DNA of 64,000 nt from Gordionus sp. m RMFG-2023 (GCF_954871325.1 NC_088775.1:92398334-92462333); one strand, 5' to 3'. Numbered from the stretch's first letter, positions 1-11,599 are shown. A program made the numbers and translations. The notes: generated from the letters alone by a model not told the origin.

Positions 1-546
1 TATGGAATCAAAATATCTGGTTCGCGTAATATTCAATGCTTAGCTATCATATCTAATACTAAATTTCCAGAGAACCACAAAAAAAAAGGTATAATCATTA
101 CTCAAATAGAAAACAATGATATCACGCCAATCGGGAAATCAGCTCAAACTTCTTGGAAGCATTGCTTATGTTTATAAACAATATTAATCTGCTTAGACCC
201 TTAAATGAAAAAACATTTAAAAATTAAGACTTGATTTTTCACCAATAATTTTCTTTATAATTTCGTTTTTAACGTGGGTATTCAAAATAGAGAGATCTGT
301 AACGGGTGAGGCGCGCATGCGCAATTTTAATTTTTTAAACCCGACCTCCTATTTTTTCCATAAAAAAATTTCTTTAACGCCATTCCTGATCATTTGGTAT
401 AACATTTTCCCACCCATCCATACGCCCTCAATGTTTAAAATTTTTTTTGAACGCCACCCCGTTTTTATAGACCTCTAGTTTCATAATTATAAACAAAACA
501 AATAAAATGTAGAAAAGAAATTACAATAAGAAAAGAAATTACAATA
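1..546. other. AT-rich sequence, no gene seen
   Basis: Low-complexity AT-rich DNA with stops in all frames. The only distinct element is a GC palindrome near 311-323. No coding or RNA signal recognised. Confidence 0.6.
313..323. promoter_or_regulatory. GCGCATGCGCA palindrome, possible factor site
   Basis: An isolated GC-rich palindrome in very AT-rich DNA. The same core recurs at 2913-2924 as CGCGCATGCGCA, which fits the known NRF-1 type consensus (YGCGCAYGCGCR). No gene is recognised next to either copy, so function is speculative; both could be remnants of repeat ends. Confidence 0.2.
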
Positions 547-1015
547 AGAAAAGAAAAGAAAAAGAAAAAGAAAAGAAAAGAAAAGAAAAGAAAAGAAAAG
601 AAAAGAAAAAGAAAAGAAAAGAAAAGAAAAGAAAAGAAAAGAAAAGAAAAGAAAGAAAAGAAAAGAAAAGAAAAGAAAAGAAAAGAAAAGAAAAGAAAAG
701 AAAAGAAAAGAAAAGAAAAGAAAAGAAAAAGAAAAGAAAAGAAAAGAAAAGAAAAGAAAAGAAAAGAAAAGAAAAGAAAAAGAAAAGAAAAGAAAAGAAA
801 GAAAAGAAAAGAAAAGAAAAGAAAAGAAAAGAAAAGAAAAGAAAAGAAAAGAAAAGAAAAGAAAAGAAAAGAAAAGAAAGAAAGAAAGAAAGAAAAGAAA
901 AGAAAAGAAAAGAAAGAAAAGGAAAAGAAAAGAAAAGAAAAGAAAAGAAAAGGAAAAGAAAAGAAAAGAAAAGAAAAGAAAAGAAAAGAAAAGAAAAAGA
1001 AAAAGAAAAGAAAGA
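547..1015. repeat. (GAAAA)n pentanucleotide microsatellite, ~470 bp
   Basis: Nearly uninterrupted AAAAG units with scattered one-base expansions (AAAAAG, AAAG) and a short AAAG run near 876-895. One of the longest purine tracts in the window and the only long pentanucleotide one; the other long arrays are mostly GAAA tetranucleotides. Confidence 0.95.
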
Positions 1016-1384
1016 ATTTAATGGAAAACCAAAATCGTTTTAAAATATCGCACTTAATAAATACTATAAAATAAAGTAATTTTACGCCAGTTAAAATACA
1101 AAATATACTATATAATATATATAATTTCCTATGTAGGAAATTGCATTTTTTAATAAAAAGGGTAAAACATGGCTAAATGCCGTATTTAGGTTAAAAATAC
1201 AATTTTTTGGTTTTATTATTAGATAAAAAATTTTGACTTTATTCTTTATCGTCATTTTATTGCTTTTATAAGAATATTATTTCAAAAATATATTATATAT
1301 AACCTTCTTTTGGAATTTATTATTGCACTTATTGAGAAAATATTTTTTAGTAGTAAGAAATAAATATTTCCCAGTTTTTTTACA

Positions 1385-1690
1385 TTTGAAAATGGTCTAT
1401 AAAAATTAGTATTAGTTTTTGTCTCCGAAATTTTATAATGGTGAATAATTCTAGAGATGGCTTTAAGTAAGTTTAAAATATTTCCCTAATAAAATTAAGT
1501 TTTTATCTCATATTCATAATGGTGAATAATTCTAAAGATGGCTGAAATATATTTTAGTAAGTTTTAAATATTTCCCTAGAATTTACATTGAAAAAGTCTT
1601 ATAGAGATTAGTTACAGTTTTGTCTCTGAAATTTTATAATGGTGAATAATTGTATTGAATTTAGTAAAATTTCTCACAGTAAATAATTTA
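1385..1690. repeat. Degenerate tandem repeat, three imperfect copies
   Basis: The phrase ATAATGGTGAATAATT occurs three times (about 1435, 1517 and 1636), followed in two copies by CTA(G/A)AGATGGCT and AATATTTCCCTA. TTTGTCTC(C/T)GAAATTTT precedes copies 1 and 3. An old tandem or segmental repeat with no coding sense. Confidence 0.7.
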
Positions 1691-1897
1691 AAATTGATTT
1701 AATTTCCCTATCCTAATGAAAATAAAAATGCAAAATTTTACTTTTCGAATCTGCTTACCTTTTGATATATGGCCCATCTTTAAAAACGCCAAATTTTTTA
1801 AAAATACACTTTATTTAATTTTAAATAACTCAAATAGAAATGATTAAGCTAAAACCTTAATTTAAGTTTTTTTATTATTATAGCTCTACTACAAACT

Positions 1898-2245
1898 ATG
1901 GAGATGGATATGCTGAGGATGATTGCATGGGTAACAAGAAAGGATAAAGTGCGCAGTACAAGAATACTAGGAAGTTTAAAGGTAGTGGTGTCCATTAAGA
2001 CTAAGATAATGGTAAACAAACTTAGGTGACATGGGCACACAATGAGAAGGTCTATGAACTATATAGGAAATAAGGTTGAGAGTTTGGAAGTGATGGGCAA
2101 ACGTAAAAGAGGAAGGCCAAAACTTCAATGGGGCCAATAAAGTTAGAGCCAATATGAAGAAGTATAAATTAGATGAAAGAAATATAGTATGAATAACATA
2201 AAGTGGAGAGAGATGTTGAAGGAGCTTACCACCAGAAAAAGGTGA
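1898..2245 (+). pseudogene. LINE reverse transcriptase 3' terminal fragment
   Basis: The + strand reads as the C-terminal tail common to many non-LTR retrotransposon ORFs: MLRMIAWVTRKDKVRST, then a basic stretch, LR-stop-HGHTMRRS (tga where tgg is expected) and GKRKRGRPKLQW. This matches the known pattern of WVTRKDR..., LRWxGHVxRR and GRPxxRW. After a frameshift near 2138 come NMKKYKLDERNIV and, with further stops, KWREMLKELTTRKR-stop ending at 2245. An ATA-rich tail (AATAATAATAATAA) follows at about 2266-2284, as expected for a LINE 3' end. Several stops and shifts make it a dead 5'-truncated copy. The family is certain at the LINE level; the clade is not assigned. Confidence 0.82.
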
Positions 2246-2336
2246 AAGCTAAAAAGAAAAGAAAAAAATAATAATAATAATAACTCTAGGTCATAAAACT
2301 TTATGTAGTGAATATTTAACTTATTATCAAAAAACC

Positions 2337-2399
2337 GGAAATAGAAAACAGGAAATAGAAAACAGGAAATAGAAAACAGGAAATTAAAACCCGGAAATG
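2337..2399. repeat. 14-bp minisatellite GGAAATAGAAAACA
   Basis: Four to five tandem units of GGAAATAGAAAACA, the last units decayed to GGAAATTAAAACCC. It lies just after the LINE tail. Confidence 0.85.
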
Positions 2400-3336
2400 T
2401 CCATAAAAGGGAAACTGTCATTTTTTTACAGATATGTATTTTACATCATAATATTTGTATAAAATCCTAGACTGTGATGTCATTGCACTTAAATATAGAG
2501 GTTGTATAGCTTTAAAACCTGTATAAACAAATATACAGTAATTTATTTTTATTTTTTTTGTTAAAAAGGGGTCAATGTGCAAAAAATAAAATGAAATGAA
2601 AACTAAAATACTAAAAAAAAAAATTCTCACCATTTTGCGTTTTTTTTTAAACATTATAATGGACAACGTTTTTAAAATTATACTATATTATTCTAAAAAC
2701 GCAAAAAAAAGGTCCTAATTTTGGACGCCACTTATAATTAAATAAATTATAATTGAAAAACAATGCTAAAAATGTAATTTTTTTCCAAATAATTTCTTCT
2801 CCCAACTTAAGGATGGACCACATGGAATACATTATTCATTCCCATCAATTCCACAATCTTAACCAACCTTTGAGGAATTGTTCTTTATCCTTTTTTTACA
2901 AGGAACATGGCTCGCGCATGCGCAAACTTACGGTTGAACCTTGCTCAAGGCTTTTTTCTTAAGACAAGGATTCGCCATAGCTATTCACTCACAGGTCCTA
3001 ATTACAGCAGCTTCATGGTGCTGCCTCATCTTACAAGATTTGTGCGCGTTGTATATATATGTATATTATTTTGTGATATCTTTATATTCCTCATTAAATT
3101 TTAGTAAAGTATATTATTTCGGAAGAAACTCTGTGAGTGAAAGATGTCATATGTTTTTCATTTTCCGGATATTATTGAATCTTTGTGATCGTCAGAAATA
3201 TAATTTTTCAATTTTTTTAAAAATACAAATTAAATTTCGTAATTTGTCAAATTAAAATCTTCTCAAAATTTAATTTTCTTAATTTTTTTTTTGTTAAAAT
3301 ATAAAAATAATTATTATTTTGACATTAAAAAAAATA
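2400..3336. other. AT-rich intergenic stretch, no gene seen
   Basis: Short open frames of 60-104 codons exist on both strands but show only AT-driven composition (F, I, K, N, Y) and no family motif. Contains the CGCGCATGCGCA palindrome at 2913-2924. Confidence 0.5.
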
Positions 3337-3371
3337 AGGGTTAGGGTTAGGGTTAGGTTTAGGGTTATAGT
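3337..3371. repeat. Interstitial TTAGGG telomere-type repeat
   Basis: AAGGGTTAGGGTTAGGGTTAG followed by TTTAGGGTTATAGTTAG: about five units, decaying on the right. TTAGGG is the common animal telomere motif; here it is internal and short. A second block lies at 63496-63526. Confidence 0.85.
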
Positions 3372-4960
3372 TAGAGAAGAGTATAACAGTTAGTCATAAT
3401 ATATAAATTTTACAATATATTAAATACGCAAACCTTTGCATAAATTTTATGAAAAAATTAATATGCATTTTTGTAATTTTTTCTCACCCAAAATTAGTTT
3501 ACAAATGCTTACAAAGAGAGAAAAATGAAGTAATTTTCAACCCTCAGCGACTAAAATAACTTAATATACTATGATCTTAAGACAGATTACACAGTGGGAA
3601 GATTACAAGTTTAATTCTGGGCATATCAATTAACCAAAATTTTGAAGTTCTGGCTGGGAAAAATTTTCGGGCGAAGCTATTGTTACCCATAAAAACTAAA
3701 CAAAAAATGAGAAGGATTTTGGGATCAAAGGCAGGATGATTTTCTTTGGAACTGCACATGGCAAAACTCCTATCCAATAGTTTAGGGAAGAATTGCTATT
3801 AAAGTTAGTGCAACATTCCCTGGACTTCCTTATAAAATATTTCAATTATTTTTTAACTAATTTATATGCAATCACAGTGAAAAACGGTTAAAATAAATAT
3901 TATTTTTTTTCCTCACATTATAATAACTTATTTCTCACTATTAAATATATTTTATATAAAAAAATAGGGATTTAAAGTCTACCAATATTTTTAGTTAACA
4001 AACATGTTAATAGGGATAATAAAAAAATTATCATCCTATTGCTAATATTGGAATAATTATGCCAAAGATCCACAACCAATATATAGTTAAACTAATGCCT
4101 GTAAATAGGTTTGGATGGCTACTCACTCATATTCATACAAATGATAATGCTTTAAGCTCCTCAACACCGATCTTAGGTATACGATGAAACTTTACCAAGT
4201 TTTCATCCATTTTTAATGATTATAGAATGCTAATTTTCAGAAATATTTTACTCGCGGCTCTCATCTGAACCTTGGAAGAATCAGTTAGGAGTTTTTGGTA
4301 AATAATCTATCAGAGAATATTATAAAAATACAGAATATATCTGACAAAGTCTGATTACATCGGTGCTAGAGAATAGAAATGTCCAGAAATATTTAGGGGA
4401 AAAATGTTGTCCACTATTTGACTAAGGTTTTTGTTATATAAGGTGACCGAATATACATTGATCGTTATTTTTAATTTGTTAAAAGAATTAAGGCAGAGAC
4501 TGATTTGTGCACATGACTCAGTAAATTCAAGACGAAAAGGTCTAACCGACATTGAAAGAAGATTTTTAAAAAAAAATGGTTTAGAGGAGAGCATGATTGG
4601 ATGTTCAGATCATAACCCAAGCTGGTGTTGTGGAGATCGAAGGAAAACAGAGAGATTGGTAATATGAATAAGATTAACTGCCCTCAAAAGCTATATGTGA
4701 TTATAATCAAAATATGAATTGTGTTGATGTTCTAAAATCAATCAAAATCCTATTATATAAAATGAATAGAAAAAAAAAGTAACAAATGGTATGAAATAAA
4801 TAATCTATTATTTCATTATGCGAATATATTATAATTTTCATCAAAATTATACTATAAATATAAATCTTTTAGCCATAGTAAACTACTCATAAGCAATTTA
4901 TTGAATGATTGATAAACCTTGTACGACTATGTAAGACTTTAGAAGGGAATTAACATCGGG
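3372..4960. other. AT-rich intergenic stretch, no recognised gene
   Basis: No family recognised. A 78-codon open frame at 4431-4667 (+) has less biased composition than its surroundings (segment RRKGLTDIERRFLKKNG) but no known motif, homolog or context was recognised; it may be a decayed element. The rest is simple AT-rich sequence. Confidence 0.4.
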
Positions 4961-4979
4961 TATGAGATGGCAGAAAGAA

Positions 4980-5680
4980 TTGATTATTCTGGACAGCTCA
5001 CCGGCAGGAGCCAGTCACCCAACACCAGGACTTCGAGAACCGGAAACCACAAATTTCCTAAATCGGAAACGAACCGTTATAAAGCAAAATATAAAAAGAG
5101 CGAACCGAACTGTTATAAATATGAACCGTTTTACCCCTGTTCATTATGGTTTTTTTTTTAATAAATTAATTTATAAATTATATTGACCTTAAATTTAGAA
5201 TATTAATTTTCCTTGGGGAGCAATTTAAATTCGTGATTTTTTTTTTAGGTTAAATGGCCATTATCTTCGTATCAATCATTACCTAGTCTATTGTTTTTAC
5301 TTTTATATACTCAATTTGATAGAGATTATGGAAAATTAACTAGTCAATTTAAATAAGAATCAATCTTCGTCCGTTAAATTAAATAAGGGGAATTATAGAA
5401 AAATATAAATTTGAAGAAAATTTTTCTCCGAGATTAATATATATTTTTATAGTTTTATGAAATTCATTTTTTTTTTAAAAAAAAAAATCAAAATTCTAAA
5501 AATCCGAAAAAAACCCGAAAAAACCCGAAAAAAACCGTTATAAATTCTAAACCGAAACCGAAGCCTATACGAATTTCTTCAAATAAAAAACGGAAATGGA
5601 ACAAAACCTTTATAAAATTTAAAACTAAAAAATCTTTAAAAAAAACCGAACCGCTATCCTTAACGGCTGGAAGCCCTAGT
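4980..5680. repeat. AACCG-rich dispersed element(s)
   Basis: Two clusters rich in AACCGAACCG / ACCGTTATAAA (about 5035-5145 and 5495-5670) are separated by AT-rich DNA. The left part has CAGGACTTCGAGAACCGGAA; the right end reversed gives TAGGGCTTCCAGCCGTTAAG. These may be degenerate terminal inverted repeats of a non-autonomous DNA element. No clear target duplication was found. Confidence 0.45.
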
Positions 5681-6033
5681 TTCCATTCTCATATTATATG
5701 GCTTTTTAAAAATTATTGAAGCTCCATAGTCCATTCGTTTTTTTTAACTTTATATTGGAGCAAAGAGAATGAATAATATATAAAATATATATATTTGATA
5801 TTAGATTCCTATTTTTACAACTTGCATTCACCCCCCCCCCAGCTAAATTCGCTCCGATCTTCTTCTAAGGGTGCTAGAAACTCCGATCCAACTCATGTAG
5901 TAAGAGTTCTATAAGGTAGAGCTGCTAACTCTAATCTAACAATATTTATATTAAAATTTTTATACATTTTTAACAAATTCTTGCCTTTTGCTTAAAAAAA
6001 AAATAAAATAAAATAAAATAAATCATAATTTCG

Positions 6034-6225
6034 ATTTTTAAAAAACGGCTAACTCAAATACTTCATTCCAGAAAAACTATGTTATTCAAGCCTGAAGATT
6101 TTGCTAATAGAAGGAGCGAAGGTTAATCTTGAGTCTTAGGCACCATTTATTCTGCTAACAATATTAAGTTACCCCTTTTAAAAAATCGGCTCAAAACTAG
6201 CCGTTTAACAACACCAGTTTGATAA
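6034..6225. mobile_element. Family B inverted-repeat element, left end lost
   Basis: AAAAAACGGCTAACTCAAATA on the left and GGCTCAAAACTAGCCGTTTA then ACAACACCA on the right, with the family's internal phrases GCCTGAAGATTTTGCTAATAG and GGAGCGAAGG. Family B (ends TAGTGTTGTTAAACGG) is spread through the window. Confidence 0.7.
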
Positions 6226-6345
6226 ATATAACAAAAATTTAAGCATTTAAAAAATATATTCATCCAAACTATACCGTCGATATCCTTCTTTTTAACGAAA
6301 TTATTACCGCAAAACATAGTAAATAATATTATATAGTTTGTCTAG

Positions 6346-6540
6346 TGTTGTTAAAAGGCAACTCATTATTTTAGCCAGAAAAATATTGCCCCTAAGACTC
6401 TAGGTTTCGAATAATATATGTCTAGAACCTTTGTTCCTTCTATGAGCAAAATCTTCAGGGCATTGAATAGCATTTTTTTTCTGGATGAAATTTTGAGTTA
6501 TTCGTTTTTTAAAAAGAAACGAGCCGTTTTAAAAACATTA
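6346..6540. mobile_element. Family B inverted-repeat element
   Basis: Starts TAGTGTTGTTAAAAGG, has TTTTAGCCAGAAAAATATTG inside and the right arm AAACGAGCCGTTTTAAAAAC. Both arms form a long imperfect palindrome. Target duplication is uncertain (AGTTTGTC versus AATTTGAC). Confidence 0.72.
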
Positions 6541-7063
6541 TAATTTGACTTTATAATTCTTATGCACGCCACTAGCTTGGACTAAACTATAAAAAAATAA
6601 TTTTTTTAAAGATTAAACTAAAATAAAAAACAGTTTTTATTTTCCAAAAAAAAAAACAACTTAAATTTACTAAAAGAAAAATTAGTTTTTAAAATAAAGT
6701 AATATTTACTCTTTTACCCGGCATCCCAAAAAATTGTATTTTAACCTTGACTCGCTAAAATCTGAAATCTTAATTTTGACCTCGTGAGATGATGATATAT
6801 AGATATATATAAATATTTAATTTTGATTCAATATTTGATCTGATGGAGATCAATTCATTTTCTAGCGAGATTAAATAGTTTTTTTTTATAATATATACCT
6901 TAAAAATTGAATTTCTAAGGAACACAATTCCAAATAATATTATTCGTTCCGGGCGCTTAATTTTCCAACTTTTATTCTCAATCGCCCAATTTGTAAGCAA
7001 AGCACTTTATTATTATCAATTTTTTTTGTGTTTTGTTTATAGAAAAAAAAATAAAATAAAATA
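6541..7063. other. AT-rich stretch, nothing recognised
   Basis: No gene, RNA or intact repeat recognised; short open frames are AT-driven. Confidence 0.45.
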
Positions 7064-7071
7064 GCAGGATG

Positions 7072-7247
7072 TAGTGTTGTTATAAATTACCTAACACTTT
7101 GACCATCTCTAATTGTGTTTTAGTCAAGCATTTTAGGCTTAAAAAATTTCATTAAGTTTCTAAGTTGAGCAGCCTCTCAACTTGATGATTGATTAGAATA
7201 TTTCTGGATAAAAATATGGCTAAGCTGTTTTTTTTTAGTCAACACTA
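7072..7247. mobile_element. hAT-like MITE with 8-bp target duplication
   Basis: A 176-bp element beginning TAGTGTTGTTATAAA and ending TCAACACTA, flanked by GCAGGATG (7064-7071) and GCAGGATA (7248-7255). Short terminal inverted repeats plus an 8-bp duplication are the hallmark of hAT elements. It has no coding capacity. The ends match family B; the interior differs from the other copies. Confidence 0.8.
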
Positions 7248-7255
7248 GCAGGATA

Positions 7256-8017
7256 GGTAGCTTAGCAACACTTGCTTTGATTAGAAATCGCGAAAATTTT
7301 TTTAGCATCATATTTCTGATGTGAAACCTAACCTAGGGTCAGCGTCAGGGCTTTTATCTACGAAACTAACATACCACTATTGCCCTCCTAGTAGAAACTC
7401 AGATACAGGCTTTTGGCTCAAAAATGTAAAAAAAAAACATTTTCTAAGATAATTTTTTGGATAGAAAAGATTTTGCCTGCAGAATATATTTAATTCATGA
7501 TGTTCTGTCGGGTCCATTCTGGATTATATGATTCTAATTATTAGAGCAAGCTATTAAAAAAAAAATTGTTCCTTTTTGAAAAATAACTTGAGTTGGATAT
7601 TGACTCAGGGTCTATCTATGCCAATAGGATTCGATAATTAAAACTAAGTCAACAATAAATTAATTTAAAGTCAAATATATATTATTATACGGAGTTTTGT
7701 GTATGAAAGACTCTAAGCTACTTTTAGGTCGACGATATGCTAGTGTAGTTAATTAACAGAGCGGTCTTTCAAGTATATGTTTTCAGAATGTGGAAATTTA
7801 AGTGTTTAAATTTAAAGGGATAAATAGGAAACATCACTTACCAATGTAAAATATCTATTGCAAGTAGAGAATTTGTGCAGGGTGTCGGACACTTTAGTAT
7901 AACAGTTAAATTTTATTCCGGTTTCTTAGTTTATAAAATTTTATAAGAGATTTAATGGCATTATATAATCATTTTTTTTGGAACATATTTATGTCGATTC
8001 ATTTTGGTTTGGAATAC

Positions 8018-8018
<1 letters not shown>
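7256..8018. other. 5' region of GT gene 1, no feature recognised
   Basis: AT-rich DNA without a recognised gene. It shows no clear match to the 3' flank of GT gene 3, although the GAAA array that follows is placed as in the gene 3/gene 2 spacer. Confidence 0.4.
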
Positions 8019-8340
<322 letters not shown>

Positions 8341-8341
<1 letters not shown>

Positions 8342-8402
8342 TTATAATATTATTCTATTACACACCAACATAATTTTGAAATTTATTTTAAGGGTCTAAA
8401 AG
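8341..8402 (+). promoter_or_regulatory. Candidate core promoter/5' leader of GT gene 1
   Basis: ATTATAATATTATTC (8341-8355) lies 60-75 bp before the ATG, followed by GAAATTTATTTTAAGGG and TCTAAAA. The upstream of GT gene 2 on its own strand has a matching order: TATATTATAACTA, then AAATTTATTTTAAGGACCT. Conservation across two loci supports a promoter or leader; the TATA role is inferred. Confidence 0.4.
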
Positions 8403-8415
8403 AGAAAAAAAAGCA

Positions 8416-9912
8416 ATGAAGTCGCTTTTAATGAAATCCAAAACATCTATTATAAAGATATCCCTTTCGTGTTTGTCGTTATTCGTAGTTATATTGTTGA
8501 TAGAAAATACATTGAAGAATTCTTCAAACGAAATATTGTTATCTTTTAATGATAACCTCTACGGAGAAAAGCTGGCCAAAAATGGCGATGACGACGAATG
8601 CTTGAAACAGCTGAAGTCTAACTACACCATGCTAAACGGAATTTTCTTGGCAAAAAATGCTTCGCTTAAAGATCTCCCCCAGGATTTCGAGTATCTAATC
8701 AACCCCGAAAACATGTGTTACGAATACGTGACAGATATGAATTCGCAACAGTACGCGAAAAAGTATACGAAAGTACCTAAAGACATTTTCATCATAATAA
8801 TGATTCACACAGCCCCGAGCCATAGAAATCTGAGGGAATCAACGAGAGAGACATGGGGTTCCATCAAGGAATACTACAATTATAATATTCGCATCATATT
8901 CGTGCTAGGAATAACTAGAGACAAATCGATTCAGCAACAAATCTCTAACGAGAGCGATACTTACGGTGACATTGTTCAAGCTTCATTCTTGGATGCCTAC
9001 GTCAATATGACTTACAAAATGTCGATGGGTTTCAAGTGGATTTCGTATTATTGTCCTCACGCCGAATTCATTCTCAAAATGGACGATGATATTTACGCGG
9101 ATATTTTTCAGGTCATCACTACCGTGCACTATTTCGAAAAAACTTACAGATCTTTCCTGATTGACAACATAGACAGAATCAGACCGAAAGAAAAGTTACT
9201 GCCGTATGTATATAATCAGACGGACGGGCTTCCCATGGAACACTTTGATTACATCATCAGTGGTTCCCAGCTTCGCGAAAAGTTGATGCGTCAGGCAACA
9301 ACACCGAAGCCTAATATCAACGAGACGATTATTCCGAATAATAATATTCGAGTCAATACGAGCTGCGATGAAAAGGCGTACACCATGTTAGAAACCGATC
9401 CGCTCATCTCCGCCGAGTACACAAAATTGTTCGGAAGTAAAAACCGTATACGCGACATCATAATATGCTCCATCATGGTCAACTCTCCGGCTATCCGCGA
9501 CCCCAATTCCAAATGGTATGTTCCCAAAAATGATCATCCGGGAACTTTTTACGAACCATATTGTTCGGGATGGATTATGATAATGACCCCGTCTACCGCT
9601 TACAAATTGCACAAGGCCTACTTTACCCAACCATATTTGTTCGTGGACGATGCTCACGTGACGGGCAAATTGGCCAGAATGGCCGGTACCGTATTGGTCA
9701 CGATTCACGAGACGGTTTTTCTGGAGGGAAATTTTGACCGGTTTATTAAACCGGAACAATTCGATTTTGTGACCCCTCAACCGCCGGAAACCGCCACATC
9801 CGTCAAATACGTATTTTGCAACAACGATGGCGATAGAGAAAAAATTAAATTTTATTGGAACAAAACGTTGTTGGCGCACAATCGCTATCGACAATTTTTA
9901 TCGAAAAAATAG
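8416..9912 (+). CDS. GT31 beta-1,3-glycosyltransferase-like protein, GT gene 1
   Basis: Predicted Golgi type II membrane enzyme (498 aa) that transfers a hexose or HexNAc from a UDP-sugar in beta-1,3 linkage; donor and acceptor cannot be told from sequence. Seen: short basic N-terminus, one membrane segment (about 12-29), a stem, then GT31 landmarks: LRESTRETWGS (139-149), IIFVLG (160-165), YGDIVQASFLD (183-193), KWISYYCP (207-214), the metal-binding DDD (223-225), WYVP (367-370), EPYCSG (380-385) and DDAHVTGKLA (411-420, in the place of the usual EDVxxG). About 110 residues (250-358) separate the DDD region from WYVP, more than in typical family members. Eight NxS/T sites. The second ATG (8431, Met6) aligns with the start of gene 2, so it is the more likely start. 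No intron. Nearest relative is gene 2 (about 95% identical past residue 61). Confidence 0.95.
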   Translation: MKSLLMKSKTSIIKISLSCLSLFVVILLIENTLKNSSNEILLSFNDNLYGEKLAKNGDDDECLKQLKSNYTMLNGIFLAKNASLKDLPQDFEYLINPENMCYEYVTDMNSQQYAKKYTKVPKDIFIIIMIHTAPSHRNLRESTRETWGSIKEYYNYNIRIIFVLGITRDKSIQQQISNESDTYGDIVQASFLDAYVNMTYKMSMGFKWISYYCPHAEFILKMDDDIYADIFQVITTVHYFEKTYRSFLIDNIDRIRPKEKLLPYVYNQTDGLPMEHFDYIISGSQLREKLMRQATTPKPNINETIIPNNNIRVNTSCDEKAYTMLETDPLISAEYTKLFGSKNRIRDIIICSIMVNSPAIRDPNSKWYVPKNDHPGTFYEPYCSGWIMIMTPSTAYKLHKAYFTQPYLFVDDAHVTGKLARMAGTVLVTIHETVFLEGNFDRFIKPEQFDFVTPQPPETATSVKYVFCNNDGDREKIKFYWNKTLLAHNRYRQFLSKK

Positions 9913-9984
9913 GATTATATTTAACAATACAAAACCACAGCCAAAATTTATCTAGAATATTCCCATTTTTAACTTAGAAATACT

Positions 9985-10062
9985 AAAAACACTTGTTTAA
10001 ATAATTAAAATGTAGATTAATAATCCGTGATGTGTTCATATTACTTTTGGTGACAATGCTTC
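9985..10062 (+). repeat. 3' flank shared with GT gene 2
   Basis: ACTTGTTTAAATAATTAAAA and GTGTTCATATTACTTTTGGT recur downstream of GT gene 2 (18740-18830, - strand). The duplicated unit therefore reached at least 150 bp past the stop. The AATAAA of gene 2 is ACTAAAAAC here; an ATTAAA at 10004-10009 could serve instead. Confidence 0.7.
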
Positions 10063-11590
10063 CAGCACATATGTTAATATGGGAATAATTAGGGATTTCA
10101 ATAGATTTGATAAGTAGATATTTAGCTGGAGAACAACAGTATTTATTTTTATTGTAGAGAATTATTTATTTTTATTGTAGAATATAAAAGTTATTATATT
10201 TTATTTCTTAATTTATTTTATTTTTAAAATAAAATTATTTGACCTTTTTTTTTTGATTTTTGTTTTTTTTGGGGGGAAGTTATTATGAGTTATTAGAAAT
10301 ATATCGCGTTATTAAATATCCAACTGCGCACAGCCAATAAAAAAAGATTTTTCAAGTTTTAAACCTCCATTATGCTAGTGCTTTAATAAAATTTACCTGT
10401 GTTAGGTAAAGATAAAAATATGTCATATTTCAACAACTAAAAATAGAGAGCTACCATTTTGTTTTGTAAATGCTGAAAAGATAACAAAATAGATAAATTA
10501 AATGTATGAATGATAGTAAATTAACAATTTATGCTATACAACACCTTAGTATAAATTTATTTTATATGTAAAAATTTATGTTAAATAATACAAAATATTA
10601 AACGCTTTTCTACGACGCTCCCTCCCTTCCCCCCTTATCCTCTCAACAAAAATCTCGTTCTACGTTTTTTTTAGCTAAGAACTGAATTTTTTGATATTTT
10701 ATATAGATAGATATCTTTAAACTATAGAAAAATTTTATACATGAAAAAAATATATAAAATACTATGGCCACTTGCTATATAAGGATCATAATAACAATAA
10801 ATATCAGGATAATTACTGACAAAAAGTTCAAGTGGTCATTGTTGTAATTGTGTATTTATTAGTGTTACTAAAGTAACTAGTTGCCTGTAAATAGTTACAT
10901 TTTTGTTAAAACATATAACTGTCTATTTATATTTTAAAAATTCGAAGTAGTATAACTATAACTAATTATATTTTTACCAATGTAACTAGTAACTGTAACT
11001 AGTTATATTTTAAAGTAACTTTTAACAACACTAGTATTTTTACATTATATATATATATATATATATAACTTTAAGTAAATATCCAATTGTCAATCAAATT
11101 ATGTTTAATTGTAGATTAGTAGATTATATATTTCAAATTATATATAATATCTTATGACAGATATTATATAAATATTCATGTAAGACATCAAGAGATTGTT
11201 GATCACTATAGATTAGAGAGGATGAGTGATCATAACTCCTTTGTTGTAAAGTTATATATTTAATATTATAATATTAAAATTTGTTGTACAAGTTTAATTT
11301 ATTTTGTTATATATATATGATTGAATTGATTAATAAAATATATATTATGGAAATTGGAGTTATTTTAGTTATAATAATAAGATCATATTACTAATTATAA
11401 ATAGTGATTATACCTCATTACATATAATATTTAAAAAAAATCTTTTCAGGTTTTTATTTATTTTTTTTAAATTAAAAATTGCTGGCAGAAAGATAAATTA
11501 AAAAAAAAATTCTCTCGACATGGAGATGGAACATTATAAATTTCAGTCTACGACATTTGATATAAAAATAGTGTATAATTTAAGTTAAAA
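10063..11590. other. AT-rich intergenic stretch, no gene seen
   Basis: AT repeats (TATATA run near 11046-11066), poly-T tracts and scattered AGTAACTAGTTA motifs (about 10875-11030). No coding signal recognised. Confidence 0.5.
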
Positions 11591-11599
11591 AAATTTTTA

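Noticed and set aside
3337-3371. True chromosome end
   Set aside because: The TTAGGG block is short, decayed and flanked by ordinary sequence on both sides.
9388-9894. 168-codon frame opposite GT gene 1
   Set aside because: Antisense shadow of the coding frame; the same frame appears opposite gene 2 (18939-19307) because the genes are paralogs.
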